32,640 nucleotides of DNA from Verrucomicrobiota bacterium. GTDB lineage: Bacteria; Verrucomicrobiota; Verrucomicrobiia; Opitutales; Opitutaceae. The DNA lies in assembly GCA_023446865.1 (NCBI GenBank), contig JAEXPL010000043.1, positions 1-32,640 on the forward strand, given 5' to 3'. The translations under genes and the position numbers were made by a program. Below, piece by piece: positions 8,460 to 16,601 of this stretch (its first letter is position 1; each line of letters opens with the position of its first letter). The notes under the pieces were generated by a model, which worked only from the letters and a program-made list of their open reading frames with translations, ran no database searches and was not told the DNA's origin.

Positions 8460-9755
8460 ATGAAACCAATCGTTGCGTTCCTGCTCGCGCTCCCCGCCCT
8501 CGCCCTCGCCCAAGGCTCGCTCACTCCGGCTGCCGCTCCGGCGCCGACGATGCGCACCCTCACCCAGATCGAGCCGCGCACGCCGCTCGAGAGCGGCGTT
8601 CCGGGAGTGACGGTTGCCGCCAACGGCGGCTTCGTCATCTCCGCCCCCGGCTCCTACTTCCTCACTGCCAATCTGGCCGTCAGCTCAGGCAGCGGCATCG
8701 AGATCACCGCCAGCAACGTCACCCTCGACCTCTCCGGTTTCACCATCTCCTCCACCGCCAGCCCCAACGCCGGTTTCGCGATCGCAGTGGCAAACGCCCA
8801 ACAGGGCATCACGATCCGCAACGGCCACATCGTCGGTAGCTTCACGTACGACCCGAGCACCGGCACGGGCTCCGGCTCCGGCTTCGCTCGCGGCATCTTC
8901 TCTTCCAGCATCATCCGCAATTCCCTCGTCAGCGGACTCACCATCCGGGGGACAAGCACCGATGGCATCTATCTCGACCAAGGCTCCACCATCGATCACT
9001 GCGTTGTGGAACATTGCGGAGGGATGGCACTGCGCGCCCAGGTCGTCACGAACAGCTCCGCGATCGACTGCAATTCCGGCATCGCCGGCGAGACTCTGAG
9101 CAACTGCCAGGCAATCGCCTACAACGCCGCCATCAACGCCACGCAAACCGCGTCCAACTGCACCGGCACCAGTACCGCCGGCACCGGCCTCAACGCCGCC
9201 AATGCCGAGAACTGCATCGGCACCAGCACCTCCGGCACCGGCCTCAACGCCACGCAAACCGCCACCGGCAGCACCGGCACCACCGCTTCCGGCAAATACG
9301 GCCTCTACGTCCTCGGCTCCGCCACCGGTTGCAGCGGATTGTCTGGCTACGGCTACGCCGGCTTGTTCGCCCGCATCGCCCTCGACTGCGACGGCAACTG
9401 CCCCGGCGGGACCTACGGCCTCCTGGCCGATGGCGCCGCCACCAACTGCACAGGCTTCATCGGCTCGGCCTCCAACACCGTCGCCGGCTCCGCCGCCATC
9501 CGCGGCGGCGTCGTCACCGGCTGCAATGCCGAGAATATGAGCACCACCGCCAACACCTACGGCATCTTCGCCTTGATCAGCGCCCACAACTCGGTCGGCG
9601 GCGGCGTCATCGGCATCAAAGCCAACACCTCCGCCAACTTCTGTCACGGCGTCTCCACCGGCACCACCAGCCCGGTCGCGATCTCCGCCTCCACCGCCAT
9701 CGGCTGCACCGGCAACGGCACGATTGTGGCGACCAACAAGTATCTCATGCCCTGA
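8460..9755 (+). CDS. secreted right-handed beta-helix repeat protein
   Basis: A 431-residue exported protein. The signal peptide is MKPIVAFLLALPALALAQG. Then VISAPGSYFLTANLAVSSGSGIEITASNVTLDLSGFTIS begins a ladder of short beta-strand repeats typical of right-handed parallel beta-helix (pectate-lyase-like) proteins, with Asn/Cys/Gly-rich turns (ITIRNGHIVGS, IDHCVVEHCGG). Residues 215-286 hold four 18-residue tandem repeats (NCTGTSTAGTGLNAANAE type). No catalytic Asp/Lys/Arg set of a known lyase could be recognised, so the role may be surface binding or structural rather than enzymatic. The leader is C/T-rich. The next gene starts 33 bp downstream, so the two are likely co-transcribed. A decayed paralogue lies at 10710-11022. 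Confidence 0.88.
   Translation: MKPIVAFLLALPALALAQGSLTPAAAPAPTMRTLTQIEPRTPLESGVPGVTVAANGGFVISAPGSYFLTANLAVSSGSGIEITASNVTLDLSGFTISSTASPNAGFAIAVANAQQGITIRNGHIVGSFTYDPSTGTGSGSGFARGIFSSSIIRNSLVSGLTIRGTSTDGIYLDQGSTIDHCVVEHCGGMALRAQVVTNSSAIDCNSGIAGETLSNCQAIAYNAAINATQTASNCTGTSTAGTGLNAANAENCIGTSTSGTGLNATQTATGSTGTTASGKYGLYVLGSATGCSGLSGYGYAGLFARIALDCDGNCPGGTYGLLADGAATNCTGFIGSASNTVAGSAAIRGGVVTGCNAENMSTTANTYGIFALISAHNSVGGGVIGIKANTSANFCHGVSTGTTSPVAISASTAIGCTGNGTIVATNKYLMP
9102..9317 (+). repeat. four 54-bp coding tandem repeats
   Basis: Units begin at 9102, 9156, 9210 and 9264, each 18 codons, starting AACTGC in the first three (Asn-Cys). Units 2 and 3 are nearly identical (NCTGTSTAGTGLNAANAE, NCIGTSTSGTGLNATQTA); units 1 and 4 are more diverged. 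Each is one turn of the predicted beta-helix, so recombination could lengthen or shorten the helix in frame. Confidence 0.8.
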
Positions 9756-9788
9756 TCCGGTCCACGGCCGGCCTGCCACCTCTTTCCC

Positions 9789-10673
9789 ATGACACGTCAC
9801 ACCCCCGGCCGCGCCCTCCTCCGCCTGGCCGGGCTCGCCCTGCCGCTCGGCCTCCTGGCCCAGCCCCAGCTCAACACCGATTTCGCCTACGGCGCCAATC
9901 TCGGCTGGATCAACGTCCAGCCCCAGCGCGCCACCCACGTCTACGTCGACATCAACGAAACCTTCTTCGGCGGCTTCATCTACGGCGCCAACATCGGCTG
10001 GATCTCGATGGGCGACGGCACCCCGGCCAACGGTTCCAGCTACGCCAACACCTCCGCCACCGACTGCGGCGTCAACCACGACGGCGGCGGCGCCCTCTCC
10101 GGCTTCGCCTACTCCGCCAATTGCGGCTGGATCAACTTCGGCTGGACGACCGACCCCAACGACCCGAACCGCCCCCGGTTCGACTTGGCCGACGGCACCT
10201 TCCACGGCTACGCCTACGGCGCCAACATCGGCTGGATCAACCTCGGCTCCGGCCACCTCGTCGCCGAGAGCATCAACCGCCCCGATACCGACGGCGACGG
10301 CATCGACGACAACTGGGAGCGGCGCCAGTTCGGCAACCTCACCACCGCCGGCCTCGGCACCGACAGGGACGGCGACGGCCAGAGCGACGCCGCCGAGTAT
10401 GTCGCGGGCACGAATCCGCAGGACGCCGCCAGCTTCCTCCGGATCGTCTCCCACACCTACGGCCGTGATCAGACCATGGTGACGATCGTCTTCACCTCCA
10501 GCCCGGCCCGCCGCTACCAGATCCAGCACTCCACCGACCTGGTGAACTGGTCCGATGCGGGTGCGGGCATCTTCGCCGCGGATCCCGGCGCGACCACGAC
10601 CCAGATCGTCGTCGTGCCCGGCACGGCCCGGCACTTTTTCCGCGCCGGCGCCATTCTGCCGCTCCCGCAGTAA
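9789..10673 (+). CDS. secreted YGANxGWI-repeat protein with Ca-binding type-3-like repeats
   Basis: A 294-residue exported protein of no family I recognise. The signal peptide covers about residues 1-25 (LRLAGLALPLGLLAQ). Four copies of a [FY]xY[GS]ANxGWI motif lie at about 32-41 (FAYGANLGWI), 63-72 (FIYGANIGWI), 106-115 (FAYSANCGWI) and 141-150 (YAYGANIGWI). Two Asp-rich thrombospondin-3-like calcium motifs follow: DTDGDGIDDNWE (166-177) and DRDGDGQSDAAEYVAGTNP (192-210). The end (YQIQHSTDLVNWS... PGTARHFFRAG) is a beta-rich tail common on secreted proteins of this kind of bacterium. A cell-surface binding or scaffold role is inferred. It lies 33 bp behind the beta-helix gene. The leader is CACCTCTTTCCC with no Shine-Dalgarno. 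Confidence 0.82.
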   Translation: MTRHTPGRALLRLAGLALPLGLLAQPQLNTDFAYGANLGWINVQPQRATHVYVDINETFFGGFIYGANIGWISMGDGTPANGSSYANTSATDCGVNHDGGGALSGFAYSANCGWINFGWTTDPNDPNRPRFDLADGTFHGYAYGANIGWINLGSGHLVAESINRPDTDGDGIDDNWERRQFGNLTTAGLGTDRDGDGQSDAAEYVAGTNPQDAASFLRIVSHTYGRDQTMVTIVFTSSPARRYQIQHSTDLVNWSDAGAGIFAADPGATTTQIVVVPGTARHFFRAGAILPLPQ

Positions 10674-10709
10674 CCGCTCCGCCATCGGCGTTCCGCTTCC
10701 AGCCTCGTG

Positions 10710-11022
10710 GACACCGGTCCATTGCCGGGGGCATCATCGTCCATGGCGGGCGCAGCTCGCTCATCACGGATTGCTCGGTTCACACCATCGCGGGCCGGGG
10801 CATTGCCGGCCATGCCGTGGCCAACTTCGGGGCCGAGTATTGCGGCAACAGCGGTATCGATGCCGAGCCCGCACCGATCGCTACGGGTCGAGCAGGAGCG
10901 GCATCGGCCTCAAGCCCGAGCTGGCCAGCAACTGCTCCGCCCAAACCGCCATGGGCAATGTCGCTCCGGTCATCGCCGCATCCGCCACGAACTGCCGCGG
11001 CACAACAGCAAACCCGGAGGCA
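10710..11022 (+). pseudogene. decayed beta-helix protein fragment
   Basis: One frame reads GIIVHGGRSSLITDCSVH then TIAGRGIAGHAVANFGAEYC, resembling GIYLDQGSTIDHCVVEHC and following residues of the intact beta-helix protein. Between about 10862 and 10890 the similarity switches frame and continues as SRSGIGLKPELASNCSAQTA and ASATNCRGTTAN, like the 18-residue repeat region. There is no start, no signal peptide and no proper end; it runs into the C1 protease fragment. Confidence 0.72.
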
Positions 11023-11200
11023 AGGCCATCACCGCCGCCACCACCATGGGCTACGACGACCACGCCGGTCGCTTTCTCAACCGCAACTCCTGGGGCGCCG
11101 ACTGGGGCCGCGCCGGCCACTGCACCGTGCCCTACACCTATCTGCCAACCCCCGCCGCGCCTCCGATTTCTGGACGCTGCGCGCCTTCGAGTGCGCATGA
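11023..11200 (+). pseudogene. C-terminal fragment of C1 protease gene
   Basis: It reads MGYDDHAGRFLNRNSWGADW then GRAGHCTVPYTYL, matching residues 207-238 of the intact protease at 6914-7684, including the catalytic Asn. After TATCTG one base is missing compared with the intact gene (CCAACCCC against CGCGAACCCC), so the tail frame is lost although the DNA still matches to the stop region. The N-terminus with Gln and Cys is absent. Confidence 0.88.
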
Positions 11201-11267
11201 GCGAGGCCGGCCGGCCTTCGCGTCTTCACGGCTCATGGCCGTGCACCCGGTGTGCGGCCCTGCGGTG

Positions 11268-11654
11268 TCACGCGCCGGGCGGAGGCTCCTCAGTCCCGCC
11301 CTTGGTCGGGGTGTCGATCTGGTTCCGGCTTTCTTCATGCCGCACGAGCAGGTTCCGCAGCGCCCAGAGGACGTAGGCGAACACCGCCGGCACTGGCGCG
11401 AAGAGCCAGAGCACCATCGGCCCGATACCCGCATCGCGCGGCAGGAACAGCGGCCCCACAAGCAGCACGGCCACCAGCACCGCCGCCAGCGCCGCGAGCC
11501 CACCCAGCACCATCCGACCGGCCAACCGCACACCCGCCCACGGAGTCTGCCCGGCAAATAACGCCAGCAGCACCACCGTCGCACCGAGCCAGAAGACAGC
11601 TCCCAGGGGGAACGCCGGCCGGTCCACGGTGAGAAGGAGTCGAGGCGAGATCAT
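11268..11654 (-). CDS. small integral membrane protein
   Basis: A 128-residue protein, MISPRLLLTVDRPAFPLG..., with three or four predicted membrane segments (VFWLGATVVLLALFAG, MVLGGLAALAAVLVAVLLVG, MVLWLFAPVPAVFAYVLWAL) and a polar tail HEESRNQIDTPTKGG. No family recognised. ATG 11654 is chosen over an upstream start because the hydrophobic pattern begins there. It is the last of three minus-strand genes with small gaps (42 bp to the next). A truncated chimeric copy lies at 7848-8023, and its tail end is a third time present at about 7750-7790. Confidence 0.75.
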   Translation of the reverse strand: MISPRLLLTVDRPAFPLGAVFWLGATVVLLALFAGQTPWAGVRLAGRMVLGGLAALAAVLVAVLLVGPLFLPRDAGIGPMVLWLFAPVPAVFAYVLWALRNLLVRHEESRNQIDTPTKGGTEEPPPGA

Positions 11655-11696
11655 GTGCAGGTGTGGTGCTTTTCTCGGGAGTGGGCCTGGCCACAC

Positions 11697-12314
11697 CTAA
11701 TCCAGACTGATGCTGAACCACCGGCCATCGGTGCCTGATAGTGGCCGGGAGTGGTAGGGCTCACCGGGCGGCTTCCGGTCAGGGATCCGGCAGAAGCCCA
11801 TGGACTCCCCGTGAAACGTTGCCGTCACAAAAACGACATGCCGTCGGTCCCCAGACTCGATGATCCAAGCCTTTCCACCGACAGAAAGGCCTTCAAAGCG
11901 AGGAGGCAGTCGGAGGCGTGAGTGATGACCGAATGTCTCAATCGCGAACTGGCCCTGTTCGGCCTTCGTGGTCGCCTCGTCGAACTCTGTGCGATGCCAC
12001 CAAAAGAACACCGGCAGACGGGAGAGACCAACGAACACGACCGGCACCAGGACCACGACGGCGAATGCATTCAGGCACGCCGGCGCCAGTCCTCGCCTCA
12101 AACCCAGCGCACGACCCAGCCGGATCAGCGAGCGCACAAGGAGGACGCACCAAACAACGAACAACGCGACCATCGCCATCCCGGTGACCAGCCAGCCCAG
12201 CCGGACCTCCAGCAGCGCGCAGAGGGCAACGACCACTGCGAATCCGAGAAGGAGCCACGCACTCCGAACTGCCGTGTCGCGAAGCGACGGTGTTGTTGCC
12301 GCGGATTCGCTCAT
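11697..12314 (-). CDS. membrane protein of unknown function
   Basis: A 205-residue protein with three predicted membrane helices in the first half (SAWLLLGFAVVVALCALLEV, LVTGMAMVALFVVWCVLLV, AFAVVVLVPVVFVGLSRLPVF), then a soluble C-terminal domain of about 95 residues (EFDEATTKAEQGQFAIETFG... WIIESGDRRHVVFVTATFHG) that looks beta-rich and should lie outside the membrane. No family recognised. It starts 12 bp after the end of the cold-shock/DUF1294 gene, so it is probably in one operon with it and with the 11268 gene. Confidence 0.75.
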   Translation of the reverse strand: MSESAATTPSLRDTAVRSAWLLLGFAVVVALCALLEVRLGWLVTGMAMVALFVVWCVLLVRSLIRLGRALGLRRGLAPACLNAFAVVVLVPVVFVGLSRLPVFFWWHRTEFDEATTKAEQGQFAIETFGHHSRLRLPPRFEGLSVGGKAWIIESGDRRHVVFVTATFHGESMGFCRIPDRKPPGEPYHSRPLSGTDGRWFSISLD

Positions 12315-12326
12315 GGCACGCGCCTC

Positions 12327-12965
12327 TCACTTCCGTGCGGGCATCGTCGCTTCCTTGAAGGCGGCGTTGGCGGCGCGCAACGCGGCCCAGTCCTGCAGGT
12401 AGTCGACGGCGAGGAACTGGTGCACGGTGACGATCAGCCAGAAGAGCAGGAGAAAGCGGATCTTCGACGCCTTGTGGCGGAAATGCTTCTGCGCGAGGTA
12501 CGCGCCCGGCCACCCGCCCAGCGCGGCCACCAGATGCAGCGTGCTCTCGGCCACCCGCCACTCACCGTGGCGCGCCCGCAACTTGTCCAACCAGTAGACG
12601 AGAAAGCCGATCGTCGACATCCCCGCCGCACAGCCGACCACGAGCCGCCAGTCGTTGCGGTCGATCAGCTGGTGGAGCGCCCAGCCCGGCGCGGCCAGCA
12701 ACACCACCAACACGCCGAGATGCCGCAGGCGGATGCGTCCGCCGTCGTTATGGTGCTCGACGTCCTGGGCGAGGATCTGGCCCTTCTCGTCACGTCCGAG
12801 CCGGAACTCCACCACGTCGCCCACCTCGGGCTGTTTGTGCAGGATGACAAAGTCGTCGCGCCGGAGCGGGATGCGGTGCTTCTCGAAACTGATGTGCCCG
12901 CGCCCGAGACGCACCTCCCAGTCGACGATGCGGGCCGTCAGTTTGATCGACGGGCCCTTGGGCAT
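12327..12965 (-). CDS. cold-shock-like domain fused to DUF1294 membrane domain
   Basis: A 212-residue protein. Residues 1-75 look like a divergent cold-shock/S1-type beta-barrel (IKLTARIVDWEVRLGRGHIS... DDFVILHKQPEVGDVVEFRL). Membrane helices follow (LGVLVVLLAAPGWALHQLI, GCAAGMSTIGFLVYWLDKL) and then the DUF1294 signature WRVAESTLHLVAALGGWPGA, AQKHFRHKASKIRFLLLFW. This fusion is known in many bacteria and has no established function; a link between nucleic-acid binding and the membrane is only inferred. The frame continues to possible starts at 13013 and 13019; 12965 is chosen because the barrel begins just after it. First gene of a likely three-gene operon. Confidence 0.85.
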   Translation of the reverse strand: MPKGPSIKLTARIVDWEVRLGRGHISFEKHRIPLRRDDFVILHKQPEVGDVVEFRLGRDEKGQILAQDVEHHNDGGRIRLRHLGVLVVLLAAPGWALHQLIDRNDWRLVVGCAAGMSTIGFLVYWLDKLRARHGEWRVAESTLHLVAALGGWPGAYLAQKHFRHKASKIRFLLLFWLIVTVHQFLAVDYLQDWAALRAANAAFKEATMPARK

Positions 12966-13058
12966 CGTGGCGAACGAGGAATGGTCGCGGCTGGAGTACA
13001 CGACGGAGGCCATGCCCACGAAAGAACGACACAGCCCCGGCCCGCGGCAATGCTGGAA

Positions 13059-13976
13059 TCAGCCGCGTTTGGAGAGGCTCACGTACATCGTGAACTCGCC
13101 CGCGGCACCGGCCTGCCACTGCGGGGAGAACTGCTCGAGCTCCACCACCGGGAAGCTGGGATGCCCGGTGTACACCTGGGTGTAGAAACCGTCGTCCGGC
13201 GTCGCCGCCTCCGGCCCGCGGCATTCGCCGAAGGCCAGCGACAGGCGGTACGCGCCGATGCGCGCCACGAGCGTCTGCGGCGGGAAGGCGAGCTTGTCGG
13301 CCTTCGACGCGACCGACAGGACCACGCCGCCCGGCACCTCCTCGATGCCTTCCGGCCGCGGAAAATCGGGCTGGAACCGCGGCCCGGAGAACTCGCTCAC
13401 CCGGAAATACCCCCGCGGCCACTTCGCGCTCGGGGCCGTGCGCAGCTCGACCTTCGTCTCCGGCGGCGTCTGCAGAATCTGGATCACTTGGACCGCCTTC
13501 GTGCCGCCCGCCGCAACCGCGACCCGGCAGGCGAGGCGTTTGCCCGCGATCTCGTAGATGCGGGTGAGCGGCGGATAACCCTGACCAGTCTCGGGCATGA
13601 CCAGCTCGAGCCGGTCACCGACCACCTTGACGTCCGCAGCGGCCGAAGACTCCCAAGCCGCGGGCGGTGGCCAGCCCCAGAGCTCCTGCGGGCCGAGCCA
13701 CACGCGGTGGCCGGCCCAGCCCCGTTCGTCGTCGCGCGTGGGCACCTCGAGCAGCAGGTTGCCGGCGTCCGGCTCGGCCGGGCCGAAATGCACGAGGCGG
13801 CCGCGTTCGACCGAGACGATCGCGCGCCAGTCGGTGGTGACGATTGCGAAGGCCCGCTCGCCATTCCAGGTTGTGACCGTCCACTCGGCGGTCTGCGCCG
13901 GAGCGGTCTGCGCGGAGATGTGGGCCAGGCACGAGGAGAGCGCCAGGCAGCCCAGGAGAACGAACTGTGTCTTCAT
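13059..13976 (-). CDS. secreted DUF4380-like protein coupled to GH9
   Basis: A 305-residue exported protein with signal peptide MKTQFVLLGCLALSSCLAHISAQ. The cysteine in LALSSC could be a lipobox, so it may be a lipoprotein. The beta-rich body (RLVHFGPAEPDAGNLLLEVP, GWAGHRVWLGPQELWGWPP) resembles DUF4380, a domain with galactose-mutarotase-like features; the assignment is from memory of these motifs and is moderate. Its ATG overlaps the GH9 stop codon (ATGA), so translation is probably coupled. The context suggests binding of, or action on, the sugars released by the GH9 and GH3 enzymes. Confidence 0.75.
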   Translation of the reverse strand: MKTQFVLLGCLALSSCLAHISAQTAPAQTAEWTVTTWNGERAFAIVTTDWRAIVSVERGRLVHFGPAEPDAGNLLLEVPTRDDERGWAGHRVWLGPQELWGWPPPAAWESSAAADVKVVGDRLELVMPETGQGYPPLTRIYEIAGKRLACRVAVAAGGTKAVQVIQILQTPPETKVELRTAPSAKWPRGYFRVSEFSGPRFQPDFPRPEGIEEVPGGVVLSVASKADKLAFPPQTLVARIGAYRLSLAFGECRGPEAATPDDGFYTQVYTGHPSFPVVELEQFSPQWQAGAAGEFTMYVSLSKRG

Positions 13977-16537
13977 TTCTTGGGTTCGTTGAGGAGACGG
14001 TCGGCCGCAAGGACAAGGAACAAATAGTCGGTCGTGCCGCCGCCGAGCACATACTCGGTCTGCTGCCAGAGGAACGGCCACTCGAGCAACTCGGGAAAAT
14101 CGGGCCGGATGAGCGCCGTGCCCGACACGCTGCCGCCGGGCAGGTAGGACCAGTCGGCGCGGTTGAAGCCGTAGGCGACGGTGGCCGAGCGCGACCCGAC
14201 ACCGGAGGCGAACGACGCGGTGTTCGCGCCGGGGTGGCAGCCGAGGATGAAGTTGAGCGAGTGGAGCATGAGCTCGCGCGAGAAGCTCTCCGGGAAGGCG
14301 CGGTGCAGGAAATACTGCTCCATGCCGAAGCCCTGGATCTGCCAGCCCGCGCCCCAGATGTCGGGCTCGTAGGGCACGCCGTACGGGGTCTTGTGCTCGA
14401 GGGCGGCGACCTCGGCGCGGTAGGTCTTCACCGCCTCGGTCACCTCGCGGGTGAACGCGGCGTCGCCGATCGCGGCGAGCGCGCGGCCCACGATCCAACC
14501 GACGCGCGGGGTGCGCGGGTGTGCGCCCTTGCCGCGGATGTTGTCGCAGATCTTCTCGCGCTGGGAGAGCAGGTAGTCGGCGTAGGCGCGGCTGTTCGTC
14601 GTGAGCAGGAGCTCGACGGCGAGCGTGATGCGCGGGCTGGGCACGGCCTTCATCCACGGCTCGGTCGGCTCCTTCAAATCGTCGGTGGTCCTCCAGATTG
14701 TTTCCGCGACCTGGACACACTCGGCCGCGAGCGGGTCGTTGTAGCCCTTCAGGGCCCGGGCGGCGGCGGCGAGGCCGGCCGCGGTGTTAAGCTCGCGGAA
14801 AGGATTATTCTCCGTGCAGACCCAGCGGTCGTCGGGCGAGCCGACGACCCCACCGTCGATCGGCGGCGGGGTGGCCGCGGCCTTCTTCGGGTCGAAGACG
14901 ACGTTGTCCGTCTGCATGCTGAACTCGCCGAGGTGGGTGTACTGGCGCTTGGTCGGCACGATGATGCCGCGGTAGAAGCGGCCCATCGACCGGTAGCCGC
15001 CGAGCACGGTGAGCAGGCCGTGCTCGATCTGCTGCAGCATGTCGGGTTTGCCGTCGGGCCGCTGGATCTCGACCACGCGATTGGCCTGGTCGATCGTGGT
15101 GCCGTCGTAATCGACACCAAAACTTTCGTACGCGAGCGCGAGGCCGTAGATGGTGTCGATCTGCGACTCGATGCGCAGGTCGTCGTCGCCGGCGTCGTGC
15201 CAGCCGCCGCGGTCGAGGCCGGGCACGGGTTCACCCGGCTGGAATTTGCAGAGCGTGGACGGACCCTGCGCGTAGCCGTCGAAATGCGTGAATCCGACCG
15301 GCGCCATGCGCGCGTCGTCGAGATGGCAGCTGCCGTGCCAGACACGGTAGCGGTCGTTGATGCGCATGTGGCACATCTGGATCGGCAGGAAGTATTCGAG
15401 GGTGGGCTGCCAGACGTGGCGCGCATAGATGTCGGCGCCGATCCGGAAGGGATTCGAACGCACCTCGCCGTAGATCACGACATACATGCCGGGGGCCGTG
15501 AGCGCGGTGAAATCGAGCCGCAGGTAGTGGTAGCGGAGGAAACGGCCCCACTCGTCGCCCTTGGCCTCGAGCACCTGCTCGAGTTTTCCGTCGGCGCCGA
15601 TACGGGAGACGACGACCGGGAAGCGGCGCGCGTCGGTGCGGTCGAGCTCGATGGTGGCCCACTTCTGCTGCGCGGGATGGTAACCAACCTGCGAAACCTG
15701 CACGACCGGAGCGGAGAGGAAGCCGGGCAACGCGTGAGGCGTGACGAGCCAGTTGATCGCGCCCTTCGTGGCGCCCTTGGCGATGGTGGAGCGCACGACG
15801 AACCAACCGTTGCTGTGCTGGGCGCGGCCGTCGACGAGCTCGAGGGTGCCGCCGTCGTCGTTGCGGATGGTCATGCGCAACGCGTCGACCTCGGGGGCGA
15901 TCGAGAGGCTGCGGCCGGTGGCGAGCGCGGCCTGCTGGTACTCGCCGGCGGCATCCCGCACGCCGGGGCCGTTAGGCTGAAGCGGGAAGATCCCGGTCTG
16001 GTTCTCGGTCGCGAAGGACTTGCCGAAGAGCAGGCCGGGGAAGAGCTCGAAGTTGAAGCCCACCTTGCCGATCCACTCGGCCGGCAGCGGGGCATCGAGG
16101 TCGACGAGGATGCGGAAGGCCGTGCCCTCCGGCCGGATGCGCACGGTGTAGCCGAACTTCAGATCCGGGTACTCGATCGGGTTGAAGCCCTTCCGGTTCC
16201 TCGCCTCGTCGGGAAACAAGCAGTGCACGCTCACCTCGCCGGTGGCGCGATCGATCACGCGCTTGCCGACGACCGGCGTGGGCTGCCACTGGCCGGGGGT
16301 GCGGTCGAGGCGGAGGTCGCCGTTGGTGGCGACGCGCTGGCCGTTGAGGATCACGCCCACCCCGCCCTGATGGCCCTCGGGGTAGTAGTCGTGCGCGAGC
16401 ATCACGTTGAGCCCGGGCATCTCGAGGTACTCGAGTTCGTTGAGAGCGAGCTGCGCCGGCTCGGCCGCACGGGTGTGCAGGGTGGCGGCCGCGAGCAACA
16501 GCGCGCAGGCGGCGGAGGGGATTCGGGGGAGGTGCAT
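13973..16537 (-). CDS. GH9 family glycoside hydrolase (endoglucanase-type) with extra N-terminal domain
   Basis: An 854-residue exported enzyme. Signal peptide about 1-24 (SAACALLLAAATLHTRA). Residues about 30-275 form a large beta-rich domain not part of classic GH9. The GH9 Ig-like domain follows (VQVSQVGYHPAQQKWATIELD... NPFRIGADIY, about 280-370), then the (alpha/alpha)6 barrel with GGWHDAGDDD; the catalytic Asps of the DAGD motif are at 448 and 451. Later come LNFILGCHPGANTASFASGVG and WQQTEYVLGGGTTDYLFL, where the Glu near 828 is the likely proton donor. The usual HHR signature is not evident. GH9 enzymes cut beta-1,4-glucans by inversion; some act on xyloglucan or glucosamine oligomers, so the exact substrate is open. 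The frame has a GTG start 4 codons upstream; ATG 16537 is preferred. Confidence 0.9.
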   Translation of the reverse strand: MHLPRIPSAACALLLAAATLHTRAAEPAQLALNELEYLEMPGLNVMLAHDYYPEGHQGGVGVILNGQRVATNGDLRLDRTPGQWQPTPVVGKRVIDRATGEVSVHCLFPDEARNRKGFNPIEYPDLKFGYTVRIRPEGTAFRILVDLDAPLPAEWIGKVGFNFELFPGLLFGKSFATENQTGIFPLQPNGPGVRDAAGEYQQAALATGRSLSIAPEVDALRMTIRNDDGGTLELVDGRAQHSNGWFVVRSTIAKGATKGAINWLVTPHALPGFLSAPVVQVSQVGYHPAQQKWATIELDRTDARRFPVVVSRIGADGKLEQVLEAKGDEWGRFLRYHYLRLDFTALTAPGMYVVIYGEVRSNPFRIGADIYARHVWQPTLEYFLPIQMCHMRINDRYRVWHGSCHLDDARMAPVGFTHFDGYAQGPSTLCKFQPGEPVPGLDRGGWHDAGDDDLRIESQIDTIYGLALAYESFGVDYDGTTIDQANRVVEIQRPDGKPDMLQQIEHGLLTVLGGYRSMGRFYRGIIVPTKRQYTHLGEFSMQTDNVVFDPKKAAATPPPIDGGVVGSPDDRWVCTENNPFRELNTAAGLAAAARALKGYNDPLAAECVQVAETIWRTTDDLKEPTEPWMKAVPSPRITLAVELLLTTNSRAYADYLLSQREKICDNIRGKGAHPRTPRVGWIVGRALAAIGDAAFTREVTEAVKTYRAEVAALEHKTPYGVPYEPDIWGAGWQIQGFGMEQYFLHRAFPESFSRELMLHSLNFILGCHPGANTASFASGVGSRSATVAYGFNRADWSYLPGGSVSGTALIRPDFPELLEWPFLWQQTEYVLGGGTTDYLFLVLAADRLLNEPKK

Positions 16538-16601
16538 AGGGGAGAACACGGGGGATGTTTGGAGAAAAGACGCCGAGCGCTCAGCCGCTCGTGGGTTGCG
16601 G

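Noticed and set aside
9102..9317. Regular repeats considered as a CRISPR array
   Set aside because: The repeats are contiguous, in frame, 54 bp long without spacers and encode beta-helix turns.
8685..10685. Gly/Ala/Val-rich minus-strand frame opposite the beta-helix and YGANxGWI genes
   Set aside because: Low-complexity mirror of repeat-coding DNA; the plus-strand genes have signal peptides and sensible starts.
15440..15465. String GGATTCGAAC resembling a tRNA T-arm
   Set aside because: It lies within the GH9 coding region and has no matching anticodon or acceptor stems nearby.
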